Assembly: GCF_003640665.1 (NCBI RefSeq)
Contig: NZ_QQXL01000001.1
Coordinates: 62,001 to 126,000 of the forward strand
Reading direction: 5' to 3'
DNA from: Galactobacter caseinivorans
GTDB lineage: Bacteria > Actinomycetota > Actinomycetes > Actinomycetales > Micrococcaceae
Length of the DNA stretch: 64,000 nucleotides
This document shows, in pieces, positions 1 to 7,146 of the stretch. Position 1 is the stretch's first letter; each line of letters opens with the position of its first letter. The notes below the pieces were generated by a model. That model saw only the letters and a program-made list of their open reading frames with translations, searched no databases and had not been told where the DNA came from. Position numbers and translations under genes: made by a program.

Positions 1-1
1 C

Positions 2-481
2 TTCCACGCCGTGGTTCCGCCCATCGCCCGCGCCTTTGCCCCGGAGGTGATCGTCTCTCAGCATGGCTGCGATGGGCATGAGCGGGACGAGCTCACCAAC
101 CTGCGCCTGAGCGTGGACGGTCAGCGCCAGAACGCCCTGGACATGGCGGAGCTGGCCACGGAGCTGACGCAGGGCCGCTGGATCGCCACGGGTGGTGGCG
201 GCTATGACATCGTGCACACCGTGCCGCGGGTCTGGACCCACCTGCTGGCCGTGGCATCCGGGCGCCCTGTGCCGCTCAAGACGCCGGTTCCGCCGCGTTT
301 TCGCGAGTATGTTCTGCAGCGCTACGGCGTGGAGGCGCCCCTGAAAATGGGCGACGACGCCGAGCTGTGGTGGCGCTCGTGGGAGGTCGGGTATGACCCG
401 GGGGACCCAGTGGATAGGGCCATCATGGCCACCCGCAAGGAGGTCTTCCCCGCCTTTGGTCTTGACCCCTGGTTTGACTAG
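2..481 (+). CDS. acuC: AcuC-like class I histone-deacetylase-fold protein, 3' part only
   Basis: The frame is open at the left edge, so only the last 159 codons of the gene are visible. The visible part has the family signature QHGCDGHERDEL and, further on, the glycine-rich loop GGGGYD, whose Tyr is the transition-state-stabilising residue in class I histone deacetylases. This matches acetoin-utilisation protein AcuC, a Zn-dependent deacylase that in Bacillus deacetylates acetyl-CoA synthetase. The Zn ligands and upstream catalytic residues lie outside the window, so activity cannot be judged. It is followed after 63 bp by a small HTH regulator on the same strand. Family call is firm; the exact substrate is unknown. 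Confidence 0.85.
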   Translation, partial: FHAVVPPIARAFAPEVIVSQHGCDGHERDELTNLRLSVDGQRQNALDMAELATELTQGRWIATGGGGYDIVHTVPRVWTHLLAVASGRPVPLKTPVPPRFREYVLQRYGVEAPLKMGDDAELWWRSWEVGYDPGDPVDRAIMATRKEVFPAFGLDPWFD

Positions 482-544
482 CCAACGCGTCCTTACGAGG
501 AGCTGTCCCAGGCGTTCGTCACTCGTGCCCGCTACCATCGGTGC

Positions 545-1057
545 GTGCCCTCTGATCTTTATGCCGTGATCGCAGACCCCACCCGTCGCCAGTTGCTCTC
601 CGAACTCGCCGCTGGCGAGCGCAGTGTGGGCTACCTGGTGGAGGCCGTTGGCGTCAGCCAGCCCACCGTTTCCAAGCACCTGCGGGTGCTACGCGATGCC
701 CAGTTGGTGAGCATCCGCGCCCAGGGGCAGAAGCGTTTCTATGCCCTGGAGTCCGGCCCGCTGCGTGAGGTGGTGGAGTGGGTGGCCACGCTACTGCCGC
801 ATCCGGAAGCGCCGGAGGAGGAGGCCAAGGCGGTCTCTGAGCCACACGGCGTCGGGCAGGTGCCTGAGAGTTCCGTGGGAACTGAGGTGGCGAGCACGCC
901 CGGCGCGGAGCTGGAGCACGGCGAGCTGGACGCGGCCGGGCTGGATGCCGCCGGGCGGCGCGGCAACGGGGTGGGGCGCACCATGGAGCAGGTCACGGGC
1001 CGCGCGCAGGAGCTGCTTGACCGGCTGGCCAAGCAGCGCTTTGGCCGCCGTCGCTGA
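545..1057 (+). CDS. ArsR-type winged-helix transcriptional regulator with long low-complexity tail
   Basis: A 170-residue protein starting at GTG. Residues about 5-75 form a winged helix-turn-helix of the ArsR superfamily (TRRQLLSEL, then recognition helix VSQPTVSKHLRVLRDAQLV, then wing VSIRAQGQKRFYAL). It has no cysteine and lacks the metal-binding CVCDL motif, so it is unlikely to sense metals; this subgroup often represses neighbouring metabolic genes. The second half (about residues 80-150) is Glu/Ala/Gly-rich and probably disordered, ending in a short amphipathic basic segment (QELLDRLAKQRFGRRR). The tail is unusual for the family and may bind another protein or stabilise a dimer (inference). 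The target is not evident. Confidence 0.8.
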   Translation: MPSDLYAVIADPTRRQLLSELAAGERSVGYLVEAVGVSQPTVSKHLRVLRDAQLVSIRAQGQKRFYALESGPLREVVEWVATLLPHPEAPEEEAKAVSEPHGVGQVPESSVGTEVASTPGAELEHGELDAAGLDAAGRRGNGVGRTMEQVTGRAQELLDRLAKQRFGRRR

Positions 1058-1219
1058 CACCGCTCAACCCGAGTCGCACCAGACACACCAGCACCTGATG
1101 TTCACATGAGTCACATTGGCACCGTAGACTCCCCAGAGTAGTCCCGTGCTCACTCGAGAGGTGCGGGCCAGTCCTGGGGGACCACTGGTGCCCCTCCACG
1201 AGGAAGCAGAGGTCCGCCC

Positions 1220-1435
1220 ATGCCGGAGCCCCGCCACTTCGCCGACGCACGGTTCATGACCGTCGCGGAGGTTGCCGATGTCATGCGCGTGTCCAAGATG
1301 ACCGTGTACCGCCTGGTGCACTCGGGCGAGCTGCCCGCCGTGCAGTTTGGTCGCTCTTACCGGGTTCCGGAGAGCGCCGTGGAGCAGTTCCTCGGATCGG
1401 CCAGGATTGAATACCGCGAGAGCGGTACCGCTTAA
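1220..1435 (+). CDS. BldC/excisionase-family small DNA-binding protein
   Basis: A 71-residue protein made almost entirely of one MerR/excisionase-type winged HTH: MTVAEVADVMRVSKMTVYRLVHSGELP, followed by the wing AVQFGRSYRVPESAVEQFL. Proteins like this are widespread in Actinobacteria (BldC of Streptomyces belongs to the same family) and bind DNA cooperatively on direct repeats. The gene stands alone on the plus strand, 142 bp upstream of the bS22 gene; the same pairing of a small HTH gene with bS22 is common in this order. Start chosen at ATG 1220, preceded by the purine-rich stretch GAGGAAGCAGAGG. The regulated genes are not visible from sequence. Confidence 0.8.
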   Translation: MPEPRHFADARFMTVAEVADVMRVSKMTVYRLVHSGELPAVQFGRSYRVPESAVEQFLGSARIEYRESGTA

Positions 1436-1577
1436 GCCCCCGTTTCTGGCCACCACAAGCCGCCCGATGCGACACGCAAGGTGTACGGCAGGTACCATGA
1501 TTCGGAACGTCGCACGCTGGCCGGACTGGTCACGCAGTGAACGCTGATCAGTAACTATCTAAGTTGGAGGAGAACCT

Positions 1578-1676
1578 ATGGGTTCCGTCATCAAGAAGCG
1601 CCGCAAGCGTATGGCCAAGAAGAAGCACCGTAAATTGCTTCGCAAGACTCGTCACCAGCGCCGCAACAAGAAGTGA
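1578..1676 (+). CDS. Actinobacterial small-subunit ribosomal protein bS22 (32 residues)
   Basis: A 32-codon gene with a strong ribosome binding site (GGAGGA, six bases before the ATG). The product begins [18 protein letters not shown] and is almost entirely Lys/Arg. This is the AURKAIP1/COX24-domain peptide conserved in Actinobacteria, identified in mycobacterial ribosome structures as bS22, which packs near the decoding centre of the 30S subunit. It is easily missed by annotation because of its length. A perfect 15-bp terminator hairpin begins eight bases after the stop, so it is probably a monocistronic, highly expressed unit. Confidence 0.9.
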   Translation: MGSVIKKRRKRMAKKKHRKLLRKTRHQRRNKK

Positions 1677-1683
1677 GCGCTCG

Positions 1684-1718
1684 CGAGGGCCGGGATCCTG
1701 ATTGGATCCCGGCCCTCG
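1684..1718 (+). terminator. Intrinsic terminator after bS22
   Basis: Perfect inverted repeat with 15-bp arms (1684-1698 and 1704-1718, left arm CGAGGGCCGGGATCC) and a five-base loop. There is no T-run, as is usual in high-GC actinobacteria. It ends bS22 transcription. The next gene has an in-frame ATG inside this hairpin (1702), which is therefore an unlikely start. Confidence 0.8.
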
Positions 1719-1743
1719 CTGCGTCCGCCGTAGACTGGCACGT

Positions 1744-2007
1744 GTGAATCCCTCCCCCCTCCCCGGTTCCGCACCGCGCGTCCAGTTGCTGACCAAACAC
1801 GGCTGCCACCTCTGCGCGGATGCCCGGCTGGTGGTGGCCCAGGTGACCCAGCGGCTAGGCCTGAGCTGGGAGGACGTGGACACGGACGCTGCCCCCGAAC
1901 TGGCGGAGCGTTACGCGGAGGAGATTCCGGTGCTGATGATCGACGGCGTGCAGCGCGACTTTTGGCGGATTGACCCCGCGCGGCTTGAACGCCTGCTCAC
2001 CGCATGA
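1744..2007 (+). CDS. Glutaredoxin-like (thioredoxin-fold) protein
   Basis: An 87-residue thioredoxin-fold protein of the DUF836/glutaredoxin-like group. It has a CxxC active site (KHGCHLC, C21/C24) after the first beta strand and the cis-proline segment EEIPVLMIDG. GTG 1744 is preferred as start over ATG 1702, because 1702 lies inside the upstream terminator. Its stop overlaps the ATG of rex by four bases, so the two are translationally coupled. Pairing of a small dithiol protein with the NADH/NAD+ sensor Rex is typical of actinobacteria and suggests a redox role, but its reductant and substrate are unknown. Confidence 0.82.
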   Translation: MNPSPLPGSAPRVQLLTKHGCHLCADARLVVAQVTQRLGLSWEDVDTDAAPELAERYAEEIPVLMIDGVQRDFWRIDPARLERLLTA

Positions 2008-2642
2008 GCTCCTCGCAGCACCTTCCCGACGCCACGCTGCGTCGCATCTCCCTCTATCTGCGCTCCCTGACCGAGTGGGGCGCCGCTGGGACCACCACCG
2101 TCTCCTCCACGCGCCTGGCGCGGGCCGCCGGCACCACGCCCGCCACCCTGCGCAAAGACCTGAGCCTGCTTGGCTCCCACGGCCGGCGCGGCGTGGGGTA
2201 TGAGATCACCACGCTTGCACCCGTCCTTGAACAGGCGCTGGGGCTGACCACGCCGTGGCGCGTCGCGATCGTGGGCGCCGGGCACCTAGGCATGGCCCTG
2301 TCGGGGTACGACGGCCTGACGACGCGCGGCTTTGACGTGGTGGCCGTGCTGGATGCCTCCCCGGAGGTGATCGGGACCGTGGCCGCCGGTGTCACCGTGC
2401 AGGATGCCACGCTCCTGGAGGAGGTGGTGCGCCAGCAGCAGGTGACGATGGCGGTGCTCACCGTTCCGGGCCCGGCGGCCCAAGGCCTGGTGGACCGCCT
2501 GGCGGCGGCTGGGGTGCACAGCGTGCTGTCCTTTGCGCCGGTGGCGGTCAGCGCGCCCGACGGCGTGGACGTGCGTCGCGTGGACCTGACCACCGAGTTG
2601 CAGCTGTTGGCACACCGGGCCGGGCCCGGCGTGGGGGCCTAG
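2004..2642 (+). CDS. rex: Redox-sensing transcriptional repressor Rex
   Basis: 212 residues, normal for Rex. The N-terminal winged helix (about residues 10-70) carries the diagnostic motif RKDLSLLGSHGRRGVGY. The C-terminal Rossmann domain begins at VAIVGAGHLGMAL (GxGxxG at residues 91-96) and binds NAD(H). Rex represses respiratory and fermentative genes until NADH/NAD+ rises. In many actinobacteria rex heads an operon with haem biosynthesis genes; here it is followed instead by a bidirectional terminator and a convergent gene. The cytochrome c and menaquinone genes nearby are plausible targets by analogy, but no Rex operator was identified. Confidence 0.93.
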   Translation: MSSSQHLPDATLRRISLYLRSLTEWGAAGTTTVSSTRLARAAGTTPATLRKDLSLLGSHGRRGVGYEITTLAPVLEQALGLTTPWRVAIVGAGHLGMALSGYDGLTTRGFDVVAVLDASPEVIGTVAAGVTVQDATLLEEVVRQQQVTMAVLTVPGPAAQGLVDRLAAAGVHSVLSFAPVAVSAPDGVDVRRVDLTTELQLLAHRAGPGVGA

Positions 2643-2686
2643 GGTTCGAGCCGAAGGGCGCCGGCGAGATGGAGCCGGCGCAAGTG

Positions 2687-2726
2687 AAGAGGCCCGTCAC
2701 CGCTGGGTAGCGGTGACGGGCCTCTT
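2687..2726. terminator. Bidirectional terminator between rex and the convergent membrane-protein gene
   Basis: Perfect 18-bp inverted repeat (2687-2704 and 2709-2726) with a four-base loop GGGT. Each arm starts with AAGAGG, so both strands end in a short T-tract (CCTCTT). It lies between two convergent genes and can serve both. Confidence 0.85.
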
Positions 2727-2746
2727 GCGATGGTGAGCGGCCGGGG

Positions 2747-4021
2747 CTAGTACCCCATCGGCTGCGCGAACTGCTGCTTCTTCTCTGCCTTCTTCGCCTT
2801 GAACCACGCGTTGGAGACCGGCAGCCACCAGAGCACAATGATGGCGGCGGCCATGAGGAAGAGCAGGATGCTCAGGGGCGAGTCCAGGACGGTGAACAGG
2901 TTGAACAACACGGCGATTCCGCCACAGACCGTTCCGACAATGCGCCAGGCGTTGGACCCCTTCCACGTTTGCAAGCCCACCAGCACGGCCGTCCCGGCCA
3001 TGACGACGTAGAGGATGACGACGAACCACAGCACGCCCTGCAGAAAGCCTGGAGTGAGCATTCTTTCGAGGTCGGCACGGTCCTGGCCGCTTGTGTCACT
3101 GAGCAGCGTCTGCCGAATTACGGACGTGGGAACGGCGAAGACGCCAATGATGGTCAGGACCACCGCAAGCGCCGCGCCCACCCACAGCAGGACTCCGGCC
3201 ACGGTGATCGTGGTGGGGCGTGAGCCGGCGCTGGTCGGCTGCGACGAGAAGCCGGGCAGGGCCCCGTAGCCCTGCTGACCCTGGTAGCCCTGGAACGCCG
3301 GCTGGCCTTGGTAGCCGGGCTGGCCCTGGTGGCCCTGGTAGCCGGGCTGGCCCTGCTGGCCCTGCTGGCCGGGGTGGAAGGGCTGACCCGGCTGCGTTGG
3401 CTGCCCTGCCTGGTTGCCGGAGAACGGGCCCTGCGGGACCTGGCCGGTGTGGTCGTACGGTCCGCCGGGGACAAAGGCGCCGGGATACTGCTGCTGGCCA
3501 AAGACGGGCGGCTGCGCCTGCGCCTGCGCAGGCTGGCCGTACTGACCCTGCTGGCCGTACTGCCCCGGCGTCGGCTGGCCCGGCTGGCCGTACTGCCCCG
3601 GCGTCGGCTGGCCCGGCTGGCCGTACTGCCCCGGCGTCGGCTGGCCGTACTGGCCTGCCGAGGGGTTCTGCGAGGACGCGGCGGCCTCGCGCGCTGCCCG
3701 TCGCGACCCCGGACGCGCCTGATCCCACCCCGGACGCTCGTCGGAGTTCGACTGTCCCGGCGCCGCAGTGTCCTGCTGACCGAACTGGGACTGCTGGCCA
3801 AACTGATCCGGCTGTCCAACCGTGCCCTGCTGGCCCTGGGAACCGGCCGAGCCGTGCTGTTCCTGCCACGTGGGCTGCGCGGCGGCGTCGGGCCCTTGGG
3901 GGAGGCGCATGCCGTAGCGCGGCTGCCCATTGACGTCATCCCAGCCCGCGGCCTCTGAGGCGGAGTGGGGCTGTGCCGGCTGGTTGGGGTCGTGCTGGGG
4001 GTTCTGTGGGGGCGTGCTCAT
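2747..4021 (-). CDS. Membrane protein with Gln/Gly/Pro/Tyr-rich repetitive N-terminus
   Basis: 424 residues from ATG 4021, which has a good Shine-Dalgarno (GAGGAGAGGG); a longer in-frame start at 4087 has none. Residues about 1-270 are low complexity, dominated by GQYGQP, PTPGQYGQPGQ and collagen-like GYQGQ units, and probably disordered and cytoplasmic. The remainder holds about four membrane segments (ITVAGVLLWVGAALAVVLTI, GVLWFVVILYVVMAGTAVLV, WRIVGTVCGGIAVLFNLF, ILLFLMAAAIIVLWWLPVS) and a short basic tail. The layout resembles actinobacterial proteins with a PGQ-rich head and a DUF4870/DUF4064-like membrane tail. Function unknown; the repeats are also present as near-perfect DNA repeats. 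Confidence 0.75.
   Translation of the reverse strand: MSTPPQNPQHDPNQPAQPHSASEAAGWDDVNGQPRYGMRLPQGPDAAAQPTWQEQHGSAGSQGQQGTVGQPDQFGQQSQFGQQDTAAPGQSNSDERPGWDQARPGSRRAAREAAASSQNPSAGQYGQPTPGQYGQPGQPTPGQYGQPGQPTPGQYGQQGQYGQPAQAQAQPPVFGQQQYPGAFVPGGPYDHTGQVPQGPFSGNQAGQPTQPGQPFHPGQQGQQGQPGYQGHQGQPGYQGQPAFQGYQGQQGYGALPGFSSQPTSAGSRPTTITVAGVLLWVGAALAVVLTIIGVFAVPTSVIRQTLLSDTSGQDRADLERMLTPGFLQGVLWFVVILYVVMAGTAVLVGLQTWKGSNAWRIVGTVCGGIAVLFNLFTVLDSPLSILLFLMAAAIIVLWWLPVSNAWFKAKKAEKKQQFAQPMGY
3551..3650. repeat. 33-bp in-frame tandem repeat encoding PTPGQYGQPGQ units
   Basis: Two identical 33-bp units (3551-3583 and 3584-3616) followed by a truncated third copy, inside the repetitive membrane-protein gene. The absence of synonymous differences suggests recent duplication or ongoing homogenisation. 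A second, more degenerate GYQGQ repeat tract lies at about 3267-3370. Confidence 0.85.
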
Positions 4022-4140
4022 GCCCTCTCCTCGGCTCGTGATGCGGCGTGGAGCAGTCGGAACAGGTGCCCCGCTGCGCTTTTTCACAGCCTAATCGCCA
4101 TGCGGCCCATGGGGCAGGACATTGAGCAATGGCGAGGCCG

Positions 4141-4205
4141 CAGAACCCGCCCGCCCACGCACCCGCCCATACACCGGCCCGCCCACGCACCCGCCCGCCC
4201 ACGAG
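4141..4205 (-). other. G-rich (minus strand) repeat tract, possible G-quadruplex
   Basis: Intergenic tract built of imperfect copies of CCCGCCCACGCA and CCCGCCCA. On the minus strand it reads as more than four runs of three or more G separated by short loops, the usual criterion for G-quadruplex potential. It lies upstream of the repetitive membrane-protein gene (start 4021) and beyond the terminator of the YceI gene. No gene is supported in 4022-4309. Confidence 0.5.
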
Positions 4206-4222
4206 CACAGCAGTCCCCAACG

Positions 4223-4256
4223 CAGCAGGCCCCCGCCGATGGGCGAGGGCCTGCTG
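4223..4256 (-). terminator. Terminator downstream of the YceI gene
   Basis: Inverted repeat with 10-bp perfect arms (CAGCAGGCCC at 4223-4232, GGGCCTGCTG at 4247-4256) and a GC-rich interior. It lies 54 bp beyond the YceI stop codon in the direction of its transcription. Confidence 0.65.
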
Positions 4257-4309
4257 AGATGCCGCCCAGCAAGGGGCAGGCGGAGGAGTGCGGGGTTCAC
4301 CCGCGGGGA

Positions 4310-4855
4310 TCAGGCGCGGACGAACTCGGCCTCAAGCTCCAGCTTGATCTTCTCCGAGAGCAGCAGGCCGCCGGTCTCCAGGGGAGCGTTCCAGGTGAGG
4401 CCCCAGTCCTTGCGGTTGATGGTGGTCTGGGCGGAGAATCCGGCGCGGTGCATGCCGAAGGGATCGGTGGCGGTGCCGTTGTACTCCACCTCAAGCTCCA
4501 CCTGGTGGGTGATTCCCTTGATGGTCAGATCCCCCTTCAGGACCCAGTCCTCGCCGGCGCCGGTGGCGGTGACGGAGGTAAAGGTCAGGTTCGGGAACTC
4601 GTCCGCCTGGAAGAAGTCGCCGGTGCGCAGGTGCTCGTCGCGGCCCTGGTTGCGGGTGTCGATCGACGCGGTCTCGACGGCCACGTTCAGCGCGGAGTCC
4701 TCAACGGACTCGCCCACGGTCAGGGCGCCCTCGACGTCGGTAAAGGTGCCGCGGACCTTGGAGATGCCGGCGTGACGAACCACGAAGGCCACCTGAGTGT
4801 GGGAGGGGTCCAGGTTCCAGGTGCCGGGGGTGAGGTTGGTGGGAAGAGCAGTCAT
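4310..4855 (-). CDS. YceI-family lipid-binding protein
   Basis: 181 residues from ATG 4855 (RBS GAGAGGA); an upstream in-frame start at 4915 would overlap the putative -10 box. Family landmarks: W-x-L-D-P-S-H-T-Q-V-AFVVRHAGISKVRG near the N-terminus, FPNLTFTS in the middle and LTIKGITHQVELEVEYNG later. YceI proteins are lipocalin-like beta barrels that bind isoprenoid chains; some are periplasmic, but this one has no signal peptide and should be cytoplasmic. Monocistronic. Given the menaquinone genes nearby, an isoprenoid-quinone ligand is possible (inference only). Confidence 0.9.
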   Translation of the reverse strand: MTALPTNLTPGTWNLDPSHTQVAFVVRHAGISKVRGTFTDVEGALTVGESVEDSALNVAVETASIDTRNQGRDEHLRTGDFFQADEFPNLTFTSVTATGAGEDWVLKGDLTIKGITHQVELEVEYNGTATDPFGMHRAGFSAQTTINRKDWGLTWNAPLETGGLLLSEKIKLELEAEFVRA

Positions 4856-4914
4856 TGCTTGGATCCTCTCGAGAAAAACGCCGATCGGCCGTGGCCGCTT
4901 TGGTTGATGTGTCA

Positions 4915-4944
4915 ATCATAAGCATGAAGGTTCAAGTTTGTCGA
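4915..4944 (-). promoter_or_regulatory. Putative promoter of the YceI gene
   Basis: On the minus strand a -35-like TCGACA (4944-4939) and a -10-like TATGAT (4920-4915) are separated by 18 bp, leaving a leader of about 60 bases to the ATG at 4855. The -10 is unusually AT-rich for this genome. Prediction by pattern only. Confidence 0.45.
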
Positions 4945-5051
4945 GTGACTTCCGGAAGAACTCCAGGTTTCCAGCAAGTCCCCGGAATCTCACAGGAGCG
5001 CAGGGCCCCCAGGATTCGGCCCCGCCGCATGACTTTGAGACAATGGGCCTT

Positions 5052-5714
5052 ATGTCTTCTGTGACCGTGCACCTCGTCCGCCATGGCGAAGTCTTTAACC
5101 CCGAGGGCGTGCTCTACGGGCGGCTGCCACACTTTGGCCTCTCAGAGCGCGGTCATGAGATGGCCGCCGTCGTGGCCAAGCACTTCGCCGCGCGCCAGGA
5201 GCAGGGCCACCGAGTGGTGCGGCTGGTGGCCTCCCCACTGCTGCGGGCCCAGCAAACAGCCCAGCCCATTGCCAAGGCGCTGGGGCTGGACATCGTGGAG
5301 GAACCCCGCGTGATCGAGGCCTGGTCACGCTTTGAGGGCCTGAACCGGATCAAGTCCCGGTTGCGCGAGCCCCAGCGCTGGCCCCATCTGCGTAACCCGC
5401 TCCAGCCCTCCTGGGGCGAGCCGTACGCGGACCAGGTCACCCGCGTGGCCGGCGCGGTCAAGGACCAGAGCGCGGCCGCACTTGAACTGGGCGGGGACGG
5501 CGCCGAGGTCGTCATCGTCTCCCATCAGCTCCCCATCTGGGTCACCCGCGTGGCCTCCGAGGGGCGCTCGCTGGCGTGGAACGCCTTCCGCCGCGAATGC
5601 ACCCTGGCCTCAGTGACCTCCCTGACCTTCAAGAACGGCGCATTGGCCGGCCTTGACTACTCCGAGCCGGCCGCAGCCTTGCTTGTCGGCACCGTCAACA
5701 TCCCCGGAGCGTAA
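5052..5714 (+). CDS. Histidine phosphatase family protein (phosphoglycerate-mutase-like)
   Basis: 220 residues from ATG 5052; ATG 5043 is the alternative. The catalytic RHG motif is at the N-terminus (VHLVRHGEVFNPEGVLYGRLP), the conserved region SPLLRAQQTAQPIA follows, and the second catalytic His is in VVIVSHQLPIW. Enzymes of this branch are broad phosphomonoesterases. It sits five bases upstream of the TlpA-like gene and heads the cytochrome c maturation operon, a conserved actinobacterial position whose functional reason is unknown. Confidence 0.88.
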   Translation: MSSVTVHLVRHGEVFNPEGVLYGRLPHFGLSERGHEMAAVVAKHFAARQEQGHRVVRLVASPLLRAQQTAQPIAKALGLDIVEEPRVIEAWSRFEGLNRIKSRLREPQRWPHLRNPLQPSWGEPYADQVTRVAGAVKDQSAAALELGGDGAEVVIVSHQLPIWVTRVASEGRSLAWNAFRRECTLASVTSLTFKNGALAGLDYSEPAAALLVGTVNIPGA

Positions 5715-5719
5715 GCCAC

Positions 5720-6331
5720 GTGAACTCCCCCCTCCCGCGTCGTCGCCTGCTCTCTATGGCCGCGCTCGCCGCACTGGCCGTGCCGCTCGCCGCGTGCACG
5801 CCCACCGAAAGCAATGTGGCCGAGCAGGCCAAGAAGGGTGACGGCAAGGGCTACATCGCCGGGGACGGCACCGTCCAGGAGTACGCCCCGGATCAGCGCG
5901 CCGAGCCGGTCGAGTTCACGGCTACCAGCTTCGATGGCGAGTCCATCAACACCGCCGACTGGGAGGGCAAGGTCACGGTCCTGAACTTCTGGTACGCCGC
6001 CTGTGCCCCGTGCCGGCTGGAGGCGCCCACGCTGAAGAAGCTCAGCAATGAGTTCAAGAAGCAGGGGGTGCAGTTCATTGGCGTGAATGTGCGCGACGAG
6101 AAGGCGGCCGCAGACGCCTTCGACAAGACCTTCGGCCTGGAATACCCCTCCATCAACGATGTGAAGGACGGCGGCGTGCAGCTGGCGCTGGCCAAGATTG
6201 TGCCCGCGCAGGCCGTGCCGACGACCCTGGTAATTGGCCCTGATCGCCGCGTCACCGCCCGCGTCCTTGGCGTCACCGAAGAGTCAACCCTGCGCAGCCT
6301 GATCAAGACCGCGCTGGCCGACGGCAAGTGA
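5720..6331 (+). CDS. TlpA/ResA-like thiol-disulfide oxidoreductase lipoprotein
   Basis: 203 residues from GTG 5720. It has an Arg-rich N-terminus and hydrophobic core, then the lipobox PLAAC, so Cys26 would be lipidated and the protein anchored outside the membrane. The thioredoxin domain (about residues 65-200) has the active site WYAACAPC (C95/C98) and the cis-Pro segment AVPTT. By family it reduces apocytochrome c haem-binding cysteines using electrons passed by CcdA, which is encoded next with a four-base GTGA overlap. Confidence 0.9.
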   Translation: MNSPLPRRRLLSMAALAALAVPLAACTPTESNVAEQAKKGDGKGYIAGDGTVQEYAPDQRAEPVEFTATSFDGESINTADWEGKVTVLNFWYAACAPCRLEAPTLKKLSNEFKKQGVQFIGVNVRDEKAAADAFDKTFGLEYPSINDVKDGGVQLALAKIVPAQAVPTTLVIGPDRRVTARVLGVTEESTLRSLIKTALADGK

Positions 6332-7146
6332 GCCCCACGGTGCTTCTGGCCACGGCTCCGCCAGCCATCTCTTCGGTGGCGATCTCCGCCGCCGGCTCCA
6401 ACGCCTTTGCCGAGGTGGTCACGGACGGCTCGCTGCTCGTGGCGCTTCCGGTCGCGATCCTTGCCGGGCTGGTCTCCTTCCTTTCCCCCTGCGTGCTGCC
6501 GCTGGTACCCGGGTACCTGGGATACGTGACCGGGCTGTCCGGGGTGGACCTCGCCGAGCGCAAGCGCGGGCGCATGGTGGCCGGCGTGGGCCTCTTCGTT
6601 CTGGGATTCTCGGTGGTCTTTGTGCTGCTGGGCATCGTGTTTTCGCAGGTCTTCCTGTGGTTGAAGCACGACGGCGCCTGGGTCACCCAGGCGCTCGGCG
6701 TGGTCGTGATCCTGCTCGGCATCGTGTTCATGGGCGGCTTTGGCTTCCTTCAGCGCGAGCGCAAGATCCACCGCCGCCCGCCCGCGGGGCTCTGGGGCGC
6801 ACCGGTGCTCGGCGTGACCTTTGGGCTGGGCTGGGCGCCGTGCATCGGCCCCGCCTTGGGGGCGGTGCTCGCGATTTCCTCTGGGCCCGGCGCCAACGTG
6901 CCGCGCGGAGCCCTCCTGGCCTTTGCCTACTGCCTGGGACTGGGTATTCCCTTCCTTTTGGTGGCGTTGGGCTTTGGCCGAGCCACTAAAACCCTTGCCT
7001 TCTTCCGTCGCCACCAGCTCGCAGTCATGCGCGTGGGCGGCGGCATCCTTATCCTCCTTGGCCTGCTGATGGCCACCGGACTCTGGGGCCGCTGGATGGC
7101 GGACCTGCAGAACTGGTTCCAATACGCGGTGGAGTTGCCGATCTAA
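6328..7146 (+). CDS. ccdA: Cytochrome c biogenesis transmembrane protein CcdA
   Basis: 272 residues, GTG start overlapping the TlpA stop. About six membrane helices; the two conserved redox Cys motifs are LVSFLSPCVLPLVPGYLGYVTG (first helix) and GWAPCIGPALG (fourth). CcdA carries reducing equivalents from cytoplasmic thioredoxin to the extracytoplasmic thioredoxin-like lipoprotein. The stop TAA overlaps the ATG of resB by one base, giving a tightly coupled operon. Confidence 0.95.
   Translation: MSPTVLLATAPPAISSVAISAAGSNAFAEVVTDGSLLVALPVAILAGLVSFLSPCVLPLVPGYLGYVTGLSGVDLAERKRGRMVAGVGLFVLGFSVVFVLLGIVFSQVFLWLKHDGAWVTQALGVVVILLGIVFMGGFGFLQRERKIHRRPPAGLWGAPVLGVTFGLGWAPCIGPALGAVLAISSGPGANVPRGALLAFAYCLGLGIPFLLVALGFGRATKTLAFFRRHQLAVMRVGGGILILLGLLMATGLWGRWMADLQNWFQYAVELPI

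Noticed and set aside
1702-1743. Longer N-terminus of the glutaredoxin-like protein starting at ATG 1702
   Set aside because: The ATG lies within the loop of the bS22 terminator and has no RBS; GTG 1744 gives the usual family length.
3551-3650. Regular repeats that could be mistaken for a CRISPR array
   Set aside because: The units are contiguous, without spacers, and in frame with the GQYGQP protein repeat.
5893-7122. Long minus-strand frame opposite tlpA/ccdA
   Set aside because: Covers two conserved genes of an intact operon; composition (His, Gln, Arg, Gly) is that of an antisense shadow.
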